DNA of 64,000 bases. Source: Membranipora membranacea (lineage: Eukaryota; Bryozoa; Gymnolaemata; Cheilostomatida; Membraniporidae). Positions 34,850-46,737 of this stretch are shown piece by piece. A program made the position numbers and the translations under genes. The DNA lies in the NCBI GenBank assembly GCA_914767715.1, contig OU612068.1:4588001-4652000 (forward strand). Reading direction: 5' to 3'. Each line of letters starts with the position of its first letter. Position 1 is the stretch's first letter. The notes beneath the pieces were generated by a model. It did not search any database and was not told the origin of the DNA. It saw only the letters and a list, made by a program, of their open reading frames with translations.

Positions 34850-37800
34850 CTAGCTTCTAGGTAGCCTTTGTTTGTATATATAAGCCAGCTGTTTAGCTGC
34901 TAATGCGAGGGTGTCTCTTCGGCTGACGCCAGTAAAGTAATAATGCCAGTCTGACGGATCGACAGCGCATTGTCTATGCATAATTTGTCCAACAGTGGTG
35001 GATAAACCAGACCAGGCTAAGGGGTAGTCAGCAGCAGTCTCCCCTTGAGCTTGCTGTACATATTCTAGATTGACTGGGGTGGCCTGACTGAATGTTTGTA
35101 TAGAGATGTTATTTACTGGATCGTTCAGCAATAAACATGAGATATCATACCACCTGTCAAAAGCATACATTGATAAAATAAACTGTTCAGAATAAAATTC
35201 AGAAATTAATGCCATTGAGAATTCAAATGAAAATAAAGAGTGTTTTGGTGATCCAAGTTCATAAACAAACAAACTTCAAAACCTCAAAATTCCACGATGA
35301 GTCAGAGCAACATTGCAAGAGTGTAACAGTTCATTTAGTTTGTGAAAATCAAAACCGTAACCAGACCAGGGAGGGTGGGGTCCCTGACCAGACCAACTTC
35401 CTAACATCAAATGTTGAACTGGGATTTATCTTATCAACATTTTAAAATGATGGAATTTTTTCGTCATCATTATTGTTATAACTCTTGATGCATATGAAAT
35501 ATGACTTAATAAAAACACTACTCACATTTCAGGTTGCAGATCTACAATAAAGCTCTCGACAGCGATGCACACCTGCCTATCGGTGACTTGACCACTACGC
35601 CGAAGGTTACTCACCCTCTCTTCAGCACCTTTGATACCAGAAGCATAGCCGACAGGCTGTGGAGCTATACCTGGCTGACTATCCTACAGTCATACAGAGT
35701 TATACTGATGAGGTTGGCTATCCTCGAGTGTGTGTACAGTTACCATTAATAACAGCTAGATCAAGTTTGCTCCATTTTTCCCCCGTTGGAATTGCCACCC
35801 CCTCTACTGACATTACTTCGGCGTGTCAGTAGAGGGGGGAAATTCCAACGGGGGAAAAATGGAGCAAACTTGATCCAAATAACAGCGAGGTTACAAGATA
35901 AAATATTCAGGGAGCTAACTATCAGTATTGATGAATAAATGGGCGTAAAGTTTAGTGAAATATAAAAATTTTGATTTCCTTTCTGTAAGCTTCCATTAAG
36001 AATTTTGACAAATATTTGACAGAATTAATATTAAGCAAAATTGCAAAACCCAATGAACATTTTTTTCCTGAAGGGTGTGTTATACCGCGGAGACTCTAAC
36101 TCCTTGGTAATACGCAACTGTGGGAGCATGCCTGGGAAAAATCTTGCAAATCTGCTGCAAATTTCTTCAAAACAAACTCGTGACTTGTCCTCATGATTAA
36201 GAACAAGCATAATTTTACTAGAACAATTACTACAGTAATCGTTTGTCAATGGGTCATATGCAGAATTCATATTTAAGACAACAAGAAAAACATACCCTGC
36301 CAGTTACTGTTGCTCTGCCGAAAACCTTCTGAAAAGCCTCCTTAACCGGCTCTACCTTCACTGCAGCAGAAGAGGCTACCAAAATATCTATATCTCCTCC
36401 AGAGTCTATGAATAAAATAGAAGACTATCAGCACAAAGAAATATGTAAACACAATTATACATTTGAAGATTGGAGGTTTTACACAGAACACAACTGAAAC
36501 AAGACAAATTGCTGATTTATTATCTTGAACATTCTCTACCTGTCACCAGAAATAATAGCAATTTAGCATTACACTTATGAAAAGAGACAGCTTTTAAGCT
36601 CAGAAAAGACAAACAAAATAGCTTTAAAATCCAGCTCACCAGAAATAAAACATGTGGTACCGATTAATGCATAAACGGTATCAAATAGCACATAAATAGT
36701 ACCAAGAAAGACATGAATACTAAGCCGTCTATTGAGAAGCGACGCCCAAACCAATTAAGATGCCTCATAAAATCCTGTTCTGTGCTTTTTTCACTTACAC
36801 AATACGTCCTTCATTTGAGGGTCCATCGTGGTGATGACTGTTTGTACACCTGTCTGCAAAACAACATAAAACCCCTGTTGTCACGTTAGAATCTCACAAA
36901 CAGTGTGGGCAAAATGCATAACAGAAACCTAAATTGATAGGAAAGACAAATTAAACACCATTAACTACATGAACTAACAAGGTGATGACAGGCTACAGAG
37001 AATGTCTATTGTTCAATCGCATGGGATATTGTACCTCCACCAACCTAAGGCGGATGTCTCCTCTGAGAAAACAACTCCCTGCTGAATGCATTATGGATAA
37101 GACATCACCATGGAGGGTGAGATGCAACCTCCCTTGCTGCTATCACTGCTGATGCATATTGAATCACCTAACCGCGAGAACATTGTTCATCTTTATGTTT
37201 TGGAAAATACCAAAGCCGGTCTAGTTGACTGCCCTATTAATATTGGATTTCTGACAGATGCAAAATTTTTACTCACTTTTGCATGTTGCATCATTTGTCT
37301 GACAGTTTCGTTAGTTTTGAGCCATTCTAACCACTCGGCTGGATCTGTGAAGTTATTAGGTCGGCTCATCGAGGATTGTGTAGACTGCATACCGAGGTAT
37401 GAGTCTGATTGGCCACCAGACATATCAAATGATAAGTTAACTGCTGTGTCACCACCTGGTAAAAATAAAACAATATAAATCATAATCGGTCTGCAGAGAA
37501 ACCTACTGTGCTTTTCAAATGGTTAGGAATACTGCACTGTAGCATTGAATTCTTTCATGAGTAAGGTTTGAAAGTCACTGCAATTTACAAATGCCCATTC
37601 ATCTTAATTTATGCCAATGTGGTTGACATGTTTTCCGGAGTTTTGACATCCAAAATTGAGACTTGCAACTGCAATTGCAACTTTTTCAGAGTTATCTATA
37701 ATAATTTGAAGACAGAAGAGGAGAATTCACTCACTCACCTCTAGGTGGTGTTGGGGCTGTGTGCTGCATAGACATAGCAGCTGGTGGTGCTGAGTAAGGG

Positions 37801-38851
37801 GATGGAGCTGTATTAGGGTCATATGCAGGGGTGAATATATTAACTCCTGTCTGCTGAGGGGGTGTCTGAGGCATTGTGGGTACTAGAGATGGAGCTCCTC
37901 CACCAGGCTGAAATTATACCACAACATATTTACAGGCACCTTGCTTTACTGAGATGAGCATGAGCCACATTTTATAATTGTTAGTCAAACTAGGGAAAAA
38001 ACTTATGGATTAGTAATAAGCTAGCATTTACCTGAGCCCAACTCCATCAGGTTATGGTTGGTCTATTGTAGGATATTGTTATGTTAGTCATATACTGGTG
38101 ACAGTCAGCCCTACATACCTGAGATAGAGGAGGGGAATGGTGAGACTCATAATCATGTAGACTGTGGGGCACAGGCTGGAATCCTGCCTTAGGAGGGGGA
38201 GGTAGAGATGCCCCCATTGGAGCCTGTGGTTGTAATATAGGCATGCTTGTAGGAGGAGCGGATAGACCAGGGGTGATAGTAGGGAGTGTTGTCATCAGTG
38301 ATGGACTTCCACCAGTAGGCATTAAAAGCGGCTGAGGACTTGACATCATAGGACTGCTAAATCCTCCTAGCTACAAAAGGATGAACACATCATTTGTTAA
38401 AAGGCGGCATTCATAATTGTCATACAAACAATATGCTCTGAAGGAATCAGAATCATATCCTAGAAATGCATAACGCATAATGAGTAACTGCAACAATTCA
38501 AAGGACAAAGATCATACTATTCACAGGCATATATCATACTGTGACACCTGTTTCTAATTAGTCAGATCATTGCTAACTGACACTCAAAGATGGACTAAAT
38601 TAAAATCATTACGTACATCAGTCTGAATAACATTTTCTATTGTTAACATAAAATCTTACCGCTGGTGATGTGAGTCCTGTTGAAACAGGAGATGACATGA
38701 GGCCGCTGCCAAACTGAGGAGGCAGAGAGGAGGGAGGGGGAATTGATCCCCCTACACCCCCTGATACTGTCACCTGAGTATCTAAAGCATCACTAAGCTG
38801 TGAGACGACCTTCTCCTCTGTGTTATTAGCACTAGGGTCCTCTTGCATCAT
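34850..38851 (-). CDS. PRRC1: PRRC1 orthologue (proline-rich and coiled-coil-containing protein 1)
   Basis: Eight exons on the minus strand, 472 codons plus stop: 38660-38851, 38119-38370, 37739-37907, 37277-37455, 36799-36853, 36296-36405, 35526-35683, 34850-35153. The N-terminal half is low-complexity and rich in Pro, Ser and Gly. The C-terminal half is the conserved domain. ITTMDPQM and SGGDIDILVAS are followed by VEPVKEAFQKVFG, IAPQPVGYASGIKGAEERV, WYDISCLLL.DPV, TFSQATPV and WSGLSTTVGQI. It ends DWHYYFTGVSRR…YKQRLP, as in vertebrate PRRC1 (about 445 residues). This domain is related to the NTPase/DUF84 fold. PRRC1 has been tied to the Golgi/ER exit sites and to protein kinase A regulation; its biochemical action is not settled. 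The start at 38851 is the first of two adjacent ATGs. Divergent from BRE1. Confidence 0.95.
35757..35877. mobile_element. 121-bp palindromic MITE with 9-bp target-site duplication
   Basis: Arms 35757-35811 and 35825-35877 are near-perfect inverted copies starting T(A/G)GATCAAGTTTGCTCC. They are flanked by the direct repeat AATAACAGC (35748-35756 and 35878-35886). It lies in PRRC1 intron 6, about 70 bp upstream of the exon 7 acceptor. A 9-bp duplication is typical of Mutator-type elements. Confidence 0.88.
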
Positions 38852-39541
38852 TGTCAAATTTGTAAATGTTGCCTTTTCTTTCCTTTGTCTGTAAGTGATT
38901 TACGGATAGTCTGAATGGTTATATGCCTAGATTGTAGTGGTGTATCAGTGATCCTCCTCCCCAGTTATCAATTGAAACGTCACAAAATGTCAGGGAAGCA
39001 ATATGTCTCATAAGAAACCTAGAGCTAAAGAAAAGTATAGCAACCAGTTAAAAATGAAACTTGGTAATCCATAGTTGCGCCAGAGTAGTAGGAGCACTCT
39101 ACAACAGTTAATTAATAGTAATGCAACGTTACAACTCCCACTACCCGTTGGTGCATTTCATTGAGCACATCGAACAGATCGTGAATGTTTGGACTTTTTT
39201 TCAAACACACCAAATGATAGGGCAATGAGCATGTGGATCTGTGTAGCATTGGCTTACACGCAAACACACACACACGCCCGAGTCACAGAGCCATCCACTC
39301 CATAGATAGATCATTCATAGTCATTCCTGGAAATCCACCATCCTCTGCACTGGATAATGCGATATGTCATTGAATTAATTAACCCTCACACAACACATCA
39401 TCACCATACAACAATACATATATATTGTGTTACATAATGATACATACATTACAAGATTACAATTACTACCACCAAGGAGTACTCCTTGCTACCACCATAG
39501 GACCAATGAACTAAACCATTGATAGGACAGGTACATTACAA
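38852..39541. other. PRRC1 upstream region
   Basis: Contains a (CA)n run at about 39262-39275 and no coding sequence. Presumed to hold the PRRC1 promoter; no TATA box seen. Confidence 0.5.
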
Positions 39542-39885
39542 CACAGACAGAAGGTCACTGACAGTTGATTTGATGAGTTGCAGCCTTGTGTGTGTGTGGT
39601 TTGTGTTTGTTGTGGTGAAGATGTGAAACTGCCTATGAACCAATTTATCAGGCTGTGGAGCTTCTGTACCCGCCAATTACGTTGCTCAGATGAGTCACTT
39701 CTCTCTCATTGGTCAGAAGTTAATATTCTGACCAATGAGAGAGAAGTGACTCATCTGAGCAACGTAATTGGCGGGTAGAGAAGCTCCACAGCCGCGATAC
39801 CTTCACCACAACAAACACAAACCACACACACGCAAGGCTGCAACTCATCAAATCAACTGTCAGCGACCTGCTGTCTGTCACTGTG
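39542..39885. mobile_element. 344-bp palindromic MITE
   Basis: Inverted arms of about 150-180 bp run from CACAGACAG at the left end to CTGTCTGTCACTGTG at the right and meet at TAATATTC (39721-39728). The left arm has about 25 extra bases near 39620-39650. The direct repeat ATTACAA flanks it (39535-39541 and 39886-39892). No coding capacity. Confidence 0.85.
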
Positions 39886-40344
39886 ATTACAAGTCAAATG
39901 TCATCCATCCATTGCATGCATAAGCATACTTGCCAACCTGTACGCATAAAGCGTTTGTAAACGCTTATTTGACACTAATTGAGTTTTAAACGCAAAACGC
40001 TAGTTGTACTCATTTATGGTTTTCCAAACGCCTGTTCATCTAATAAGGCAATCAAAAACGCATCTTTTATCTTTAGTGTTTACTTGGTTGTCATGGTTAA
40101 AAAATAGTCTAAAAATCTGCTATTGGCTGCAGAAAACCATGATGCTGATTTACAGTTGACTTTTTTACCAAGTTTTGCATGAGCCAAATTGCAACTTTTC
40201 TTCAATGAGACACAACATAACTAGTAATCCATTGTAGAATATGGTGGTTCTGCCAACTTCAACTTTTCTTTAATCAGAGTAACAAAGTTGTCTACCTCCT
40301 TGTTGGGGTGAGATAACTCAGATCTCCTGCCCCAGTGTTTCAAG

Positions 40345-40480
40345 GGCAAACGAGGGAGGATGGGCAAACAGGGTTTCAAATAGCCTGTCTTGTCCAGACA
40401 GGCTAGGTTACAAACAACTTCTCATTTATTATTAGCAGATTGCACCTTACAATGCAAAGGGAAAAAGACTAATGTTGAGT
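40345..40480 (+). repeat. Dispersed repeat fragment related to the TTAA element at 45733
   Basis: AACAACTTCTCATT…TAGCAGATTGCACCTT…GGGAAAAAGAC is shared with 45748-45815. The terminal repeats are degraded here. Confidence 0.6.
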
Positions 40481-41307
40481 GATCTGCACTCCTACGCTAC
40501 TAAGGACTACTTACTGTGATAATAGGATTTTTCGCGCGTAGCACGAAAACATTTTTTGGGGCATTTTCTGGTCATTTGAGGCACCCTGGAGTTTTGTAAG
40601 CATTTTTAAGCATTTTGCAAGTTTTTGTACTCATTTTGGAAAAATTAGGTTGGCAAGTCTGGCATAAGGCCTACATCAGTTCCATAATCTAGCCGGGCGA
40701 GAAGAAAATAAAACTTCCACGTGCCTTGACTTTGGTTGGCTCTATAGAGGAGACAAAAATTTATGCAGCAGTTACCTGCATTAAGTAATTATAAATATTC
40801 TTACTGAAAACATTACTGACTCACCTTCCTTCGTGGCGTTCTTTACCAAAATAAGGAAGGGAAATTACAAAAATGTCAAGGTCACTGACATGACTCAAAA
40901 TTGCAGTTTTGTTTAAAAACACAGTTATATCAAAACAGTGTTTTTAAAGCTATGTCTAGTACATAGAGTCCTGAAAAAATCTCACATAAGAATTTTTTTC
41001 ACACTGACTTTTTGCTACATACATTTAACCCCTACATAAATAAAATTGTTAACTATTTCCAAAACTTTTATGTTGGTTCTTGTGCGGTCCTGTTGCTCTA
41101 CAAGAAAAATGAAAAATAGGAGGAAAAATTGAAAAACAACCTATGAAAAAATTACATGCCTTGCTCAAACCTGTAATTGAGTCCTGCAAAACTGTATAAC
41201 CTGCACATATCAAACAGCCAACCACCTCACTATCCATGATACCCCTGTAATGTGACAGTGAAAATCACACTTCACTTCATACAGGAACAATTTCTATTTA
41301 TTCTTAG

Positions 41308-42772
41308 TCTATCAACTACTATCTATCTATGTCTATCTCAAATGCAGCCCAGACCTTTGAATACCTTTGAAGACTTCGTACACTCAGGAACTAAAAGTTA
41401 GAGGAGTGCCTCATGATTAACAGTGTGTTTAATGGTTAACGGGGGTTACAGCTGTATGCTGTTTAGTGTTGTCAGTCATCACTTTATTTCCAGCTAGATG
41501 CTGTCTTTGTATTCAACTTGTGGTACCCTTGGTGTCCCTGATTGTCCTCGGAAGGAAACTTCCGTAGTAGACTTTTGTAGATGCATATACAGAGTTGAGT
41601 TTGCCTCTGGTGGCAGATCTTGTTTTCATTGTCATGTTCTGTTTGTCGTTTGATACTTCATCATATGTGAGAGCTAGTGAGCTTAGTTGCTCCTCTTCTT
41701 GAAGGATCTTCATCAGAAGGGTTAGCCTGTGATTTCTTCTCCTGTTCTGTAGTGTTTGGAGGTCAAGCTCAGAGCTGGCCTCGGTAACGCTTTCTCTTCC
41801 TTTTAGGCAGCTGATAAATCTGACAGCTCGATGTTGAATCATTTCTATTGATTCAATGTCCTTGTTGAGCATTGGGTCCCAGACTGTATCAGCGTATTCG
41901 AGTATTGGGCGACATAGGCTGGTATATGCCAGTAGGCGGCTCTTCTTGGGTGCATTGTATAGTATGTGTTTGATGGATCCAAGAGCTCTTGAGGCGCTGT
42001 TTCTCTTTAGTTTTATGTGCTGATCAAACTTTAGGTCAGACTGCATTATCACCCCCAAATACTTTGTGGAACTGTTCCATGCCATGCATGTGTCGCCCAG
42101 TTTGTACTGTGGCTTGAACTCTTGGTCTCCGAAGGCTATCATGTGGCATTTACTTTCATTGAACTGCATTTTCCATTGAACCGACCATCTGTGGACAGCA
42201 TCAATGTTGTTTTGGAATATAGCTGCATCTTCGTCAGTTGTGACTTGTTGATAGAGCAGTGTATCATCGGCATATAGGCTAATGTTACAGCTTACCACTG
42301 TCGGTAGATCATTGATGTAGATCAGAAACAGTATGGGACCGAGGACTAACCCCTGGGGCACTCCTGAAGTCACCAATAATTCTGATGAGGTCTGACCTTT
42401 GATGACCACTCTCTGTCTCCTGTTGGTGAGGAAATCCTGTATCCAGTTAACCAGCTGAGGGTGGATACCAGGAACTTCTTTCAGTTTCTTCATTAGTAGG
42501 GCATGGGGGACCTTATCAAAAGCTTTCTTAAAGTCAAGCACTACAGCATGTGTGGTTTTTGAGGACTCAGCTGTTTTGGCGAGGTCATGGAAGGTAGCAC
42601 AGAGTTGTGTTTCGCAGGACATACCTCTCCGGAATCCATGCTGTCTGCAGTGTAGGAAGTCATTCAGCTTTTGGTTCAGATAGTGGAGAATGATGTGTTC
42701 CATCATTTTGCAGGGGATGCTGGTGAGCGATATTGGACGGTAGTTGTTGGCCGATTCCTTGTCACCTGGTGT
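41308..42772 (-). mobile_element. 5'-truncated CR1/jockey-like LINE with intact reverse-transcriptase core
   Basis: A minus-strand frame from about 42772 to the stop at 41513 encodes ESANNYRPISLTSIPCK, FRRGMSCETQL, the motif-A aspartate block VVLDFKKAFDKVPHALL, SGVPQGLVLGPILF.IYINDLP, the catalytic SLYADDTLLY and the usual thumb region (KYLGV, LEYADTVWDP, IQHRAVRFI). No stop or shift interrupts it. The endonuclease and the start of the polymerase are missing because the element stops at the junction with the neighbouring LINE. The 3' end carries a GATA-type microsatellite tail (about 41308-41338 on the plus strand). Confidence 0.85.
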
Positions 42773-44177
42773 GTGAAAAAATAGCTGACCTCCTAAATCA
42801 CATAGCAGATACCGGAGACTTCCCTAAAGAACTGAACTCTGGCATACTCATTCCACTACAGAAGCCAGACAAGAAGAAAGGACCGGCCGCCAACTTGAGA
42901 CCAGTAATACTGCTATCGATGCTAAGAAAAATTCTTGCTGTATGCTTGATAAGAGAATAGGAGACCGAATAGATAAGGAGATACCAAAGAGTCAAGCAGC
43001 ATACAGGACAGGAAGAGGCACAACGGAGCAGCTACTTACGATCAAACTGCTGGCGGAGAAAGCAGCTATGACACCAAATTACCAAACTGCAATACTCCTA
43101 ATGGACATGAGCAAGGCATTCGATAGAGTAGAGAGAAACACGATACTTCAAGATCTGAAGAAAATATTGGAGGAAGATGAACTACACCTAGTAAAGATAC
43201 CTATCAAAAATGTCAAGCTGGCTGTCAAAATAGACAACCAAATCAGAGATGAGTTCAAAACAAACATAGGAGTACCGCAAGGTGAATGCCTATCCCCAAT
43301 ACTTTTTACTCTCTACTTAGCTAAAGCCATGGACCAGGAAAGGAATGATGACAACGAACAGGAAAATCACAAAGAACTAGCACCCCACATGAGAGATCAT
43401 TGCTACAGCATACAAGTAAGAACAGGATCGATCATACCACTACAGTATGCAGATGATATATGCTGGGTTGGGACAAACTGTGAACACAGCATCAGCAACG
43501 TGAAAACCGAGATCAAACACAGCTTGCTCCAAAGAAACCTTTTAATAAATGAAGAAAAAACAGAAGAATACAATGTCAGAAAAGATGGAGAACAAGCATG
43601 GAGGAAGTGCAAATATCTAGGTACGATGCTTGGTACGAGTGAAGACATTATCAGAAGGAAGATTCTAGCCAACAACACGCAGAAGAAAATACACCACATA
43701 ACAACTGACAGAAGACTAAACACAGACATCAAAACCAGAGCTTCCAATGCATATATATCCAGCGTATTTCTCTATAACAGTGAAACATAGACGCTGACCA
43801 AAGGAATGGCTGATTCAATAGATAGCTACCATCGGAGAGCCATGAGAAACGCGCTGAATGTGAGATGGCCTGAGAAGATGACTTCTGCGAGGGTGTATGA
43901 GATAACTGGAGCAAAGCCGTGGAGTGAAACAATAGCTCAGAGACGTCTGCGACTACTGGGACATGTCATGAGACTGCCAGAAGATACCCCCATCCGCCAA
44001 GCCCTAGATGAGTATGAGCGACCCTTAAAAATGTCCAGAGGAGCACGCCAGAGTACATGGGGCAAAAACATAAAAAATGATCTATGCAAAATCAATGTTG
44101 ACAGGAAGGTACTGGCTGAGGTTACACAGGACAGGAACAAGTGGAGATCTCTTATTGGATCAATGTATGCTGGCTGA
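42773..44177 (+). mobile_element. 5'-truncated LINE of a second family, inactivated
   Basis: The reverse transcriptase begins abruptly at about 42773 (KIADLLNHIADTGDFPKELN, GILIPLQKP.KKKG…NLRPVILLSMLRK). It shifts frame at about 42945 and then runs through GRGTTEQLL, ILLMDMSKAFDRVERN, IGVPQGECLSPILFTLYL and the catalytic LQYADDICWVG. A TAG at 43788 replaces the Trp of the usual SETWTLTK block, after which the frame continues to 44175 with RRLRLLGHVMRLPEDTP. The frameshift plus the nonsense codon show it is dead. It joins the minus-strand LINE head to head. Confidence 0.85.
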
Positions 44178-44244
44178 AAGACGGAAGTCTACCAGACGAA
44201 ACCGTTCCAGATGATGATGTCAATCTAGCAACCATAGATTGGAC

Positions 44245-44629
44245 TGCCGCATTTCCTGACTTTGGGCTTGGTGTGGGTAGGGGGTGGGAAAGATGGAAGC
44301 TCACTGTGATTCTCATTGAACTGATCAATTTATTGACATAAATTTTAACAGCCCAAGTTTTTCACAATTCCAAAACTACAAACTATTACCGATAGGGGAG
44401 TAGAGAAGACAATTCTAGCACCTATTCAGCACTAATTGCACGCATTTGGGGGGCTAGAGTTGTCTTCTCTTCTCCCCTATCGGTAATAGTTTGTAGTATT
44501 GGAATTGTGAAAAAACTTTGGCTGTTAAAATTTTTGTCAATAAATTGATCATTTCAATTAGAAACACAGTGAGCTTCCATCCTTCCCACCCCCTACCCAC
44601 ACCAAGCCCAAAGTCAGGAAATGCGGCTG
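44245..44629. repeat. 385-bp inverted repeat at the 3' end of the second LINE
   Basis: The LINE 3' region (44245-44421, starting GCCGCATTTCCTGACTTTGG) is repeated inverted at 44453-44629 with few differences, around a 31-base spacer. The arms are about 177 bp. Confidence 0.85.
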
Positions 44630-44819
44630 TCCTATGCTAACAACAATCAATTACAATAATAAATCTTCATATATAATTTAATGATAGTAATGAAATGAAT
44701 GATTATATATTATACTATCATTTAATATTAAGTGTTAGGCCAGGGTGAGGAAGACCCCAAGACAGCTTGTTGCAACCACCACCTATATATTATTATTAAA
44801 TTTTAATTAAATATATTTA

Positions 44820-45152
44820 CCCTACTGACCTTATGTTTCAAATGGGTTAATATTTCGCGCGATGACAGAAACCGCGAATAATTAAAACTAGTTAAATACA
44901 TACGTTAGATGTCAGGAGGCTAAATAGCTCAGTGTGTAGCGGTCTGCCTTGTAATCACCTTGTTATAGGCTGTTGCAGGTTCAAATCCCAATGATGTCTG
45001 TTTTTTAAATAGAATACTACCACTACTACTATAGAGGAGTAATCCTCTCAATTTCGCGGGCCTGAGATCCGTGAATAATTAAGACTAGTGAAAAAGGTTG
45101 GAGTTGACCCCTCCGGGAATTAGGAGCCCGAGAATTATTAAGGTCAGTAGGG
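44820..45152. mobile_element. 333-bp TA-flanked MITE (Tc1/mariner-like ends)
   Basis: Ends CCCTACTGACCTTA and TAAGGTCAGTAGGG are exact inverted copies bordered by TA on both sides (44818-44819, 45153-45154). Inside, a motif close to CCGCGAATAATTAAAACTAG occurs at 44872-44893 and again, diverged, at 45066-45090 and 45105-45135. A tRNA-like segment sits between. No transposase. Confidence 0.8.
44918..45000 (+). repeat. tRNA-like segment nested in the TA-flanked MITE
   Basis: TAGCTCAGTGTGTAGCGG (box A-like) and TTGCAGGTTCAAATCCC (box B) are about 40 bases apart, as in a tRNA, but no matching acceptor stem follows. Taken as a SINE head or a captured tRNA fragment. Confidence 0.5.
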
Positions 45153-45732
45153 TATATATAATATATGCAATTAAATCATAATAATAGTAAGCAGGTAGAT
45201 AGTTTGCGTGTAACTGCACAAGAAAAAGACACAGTTATTGTCACTGTAGAGTGAAAACACACCAATCCACCCAGAGTAAAAAAGTAAACCTAGTTCCTCA
45301 CAAGCCAGTTACTTACTCTAACTGCAACCGGCTTTCTGACTTATCATTTCTCAGAAACATCATTCAGAAACCTTAATCAAATATCATCTCACTAATTTTC
45401 CTGCCTTTCACAAACATTATTCCCGTGGCTCAGTAGACAGTTGAAGAGGGCGATATGGGTTCAATCCCCATTTTTTCCGAGTGTCTGGTTGAAACGTCGT
45501 CCTGATTATCATAGTTTTGATATCGAAGAGGCTTTATAGACCAGTATTTTGTCGATGTTCTGGCGTGCCATAAACAGGAAACATCATTCAGGTAGTACAA
45601 ATTAAAAAATCAAAGAGACGCTCGTCCGCACAGGCTGTCCCTTGTTGTGCTATCTTATTCTCAATATTGGCTCTGATTCTGATCACATTGCTGAGAAACA
45701 CTACTAAGACTGACCAGAGCTTCGTAACTTAA

Positions 45733-46108
45733 AGGGCAACCAAGGTTTCAAACAACTTCTCATTGATGGCCATTGATTAATAGCAGATTGCACCTTCTGC
45801 ATGGGGAAAAAGACAAAATATAATTCGGATGATTATTCAGCCAGAATTCTTGTGAAACATTTCTTCCATCAGGTACTCAAACTCAGCAAAAGAGAATACC
45901 ACTTAGCAGTTTCCTGTTCCTGTTATTATTTAGCCTGTGCTCTATAATTATTACAGCAAAGTCTTGGAACCTCCCCTAAACTGAAGTGTTACCCAGCTTA
46001 GAGTCAGCAACTACTTTGAGTTTTGCATCGCGTAATGCACAAAGCCGATGCTGCCCAGCACATTATTTGCTACCCATTAATGCATTGCTGCGAAACCTTG
46101 GTTGCCCT
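45733..46108. mobile_element. 376-bp TTAA-flanked MITE (piggyBac/Kolobok-type)
   Basis: Inverted ends AGGGCAACCAAGGTTTC and GAAACCTTGGTTGCCCT are exact over 17 bp, and TTAA lies directly outside each (45729-45732, 46109-46112). The interior is unrelated between halves and has no long frame. A fragment of the same family lies at 40345-40480. Confidence 0.82.
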
Positions 46109-46737
46109 TTAAACCATTGGTTGGTTAGGAAGTTTGGCAGTCCTATGAATCTCTATGCAATAAAAATGGCCTTCATGAACAGGGTGCTCAGCATACCCAG
46201 CCTCTCATGTTTGAGTTAAAACATGTGTATGTATGAAGAATATTGGTTTTGAGTAACATTAGGTGCTTATTGCCTTAACTAATCAGCTTTGTACATTGGA
46301 CGGGTAGGGACGAGATAATAGACTCTGTTCTGCAAAATCTAGGCCTACCGAAAGGGTAAAAGATCACTTAATTTTTGCTCTTGCGCAAACAAACTGTTCA
46401 GTATCGGTTATAATGCGAAATGTGATGAATTTATGTTTGTGATTGATCTATAGGTAAAAATAGATTGCCTTGTATGGGCGTTCTTAATTCTATTGTAATA
46501 GTAAAGTCTGTCAAATCATTAGGCCATGTAATCATACCTGAAGTACTTACATGGTACATTGCTGTTGTACTTGTCATGCCCTGATCCACAGCTGCAAGTA
46601 CACAGCTACCAGGTTTGGTTATTATGTTAAACTAGTCCTACCCTATCCAGCTACCAATACAGCCAATCAAGCACCTGGTAAATTCATGCCAAATGTATTA
46701 TTGAATCGTCATTCTGTTTTCCAGGTAGAAGGTGAGG

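Noticed and set aside
43403..43747. Minus-strand frame of 114 codons
   Set aside because: Shadow of the plus-strand reverse transcriptase.
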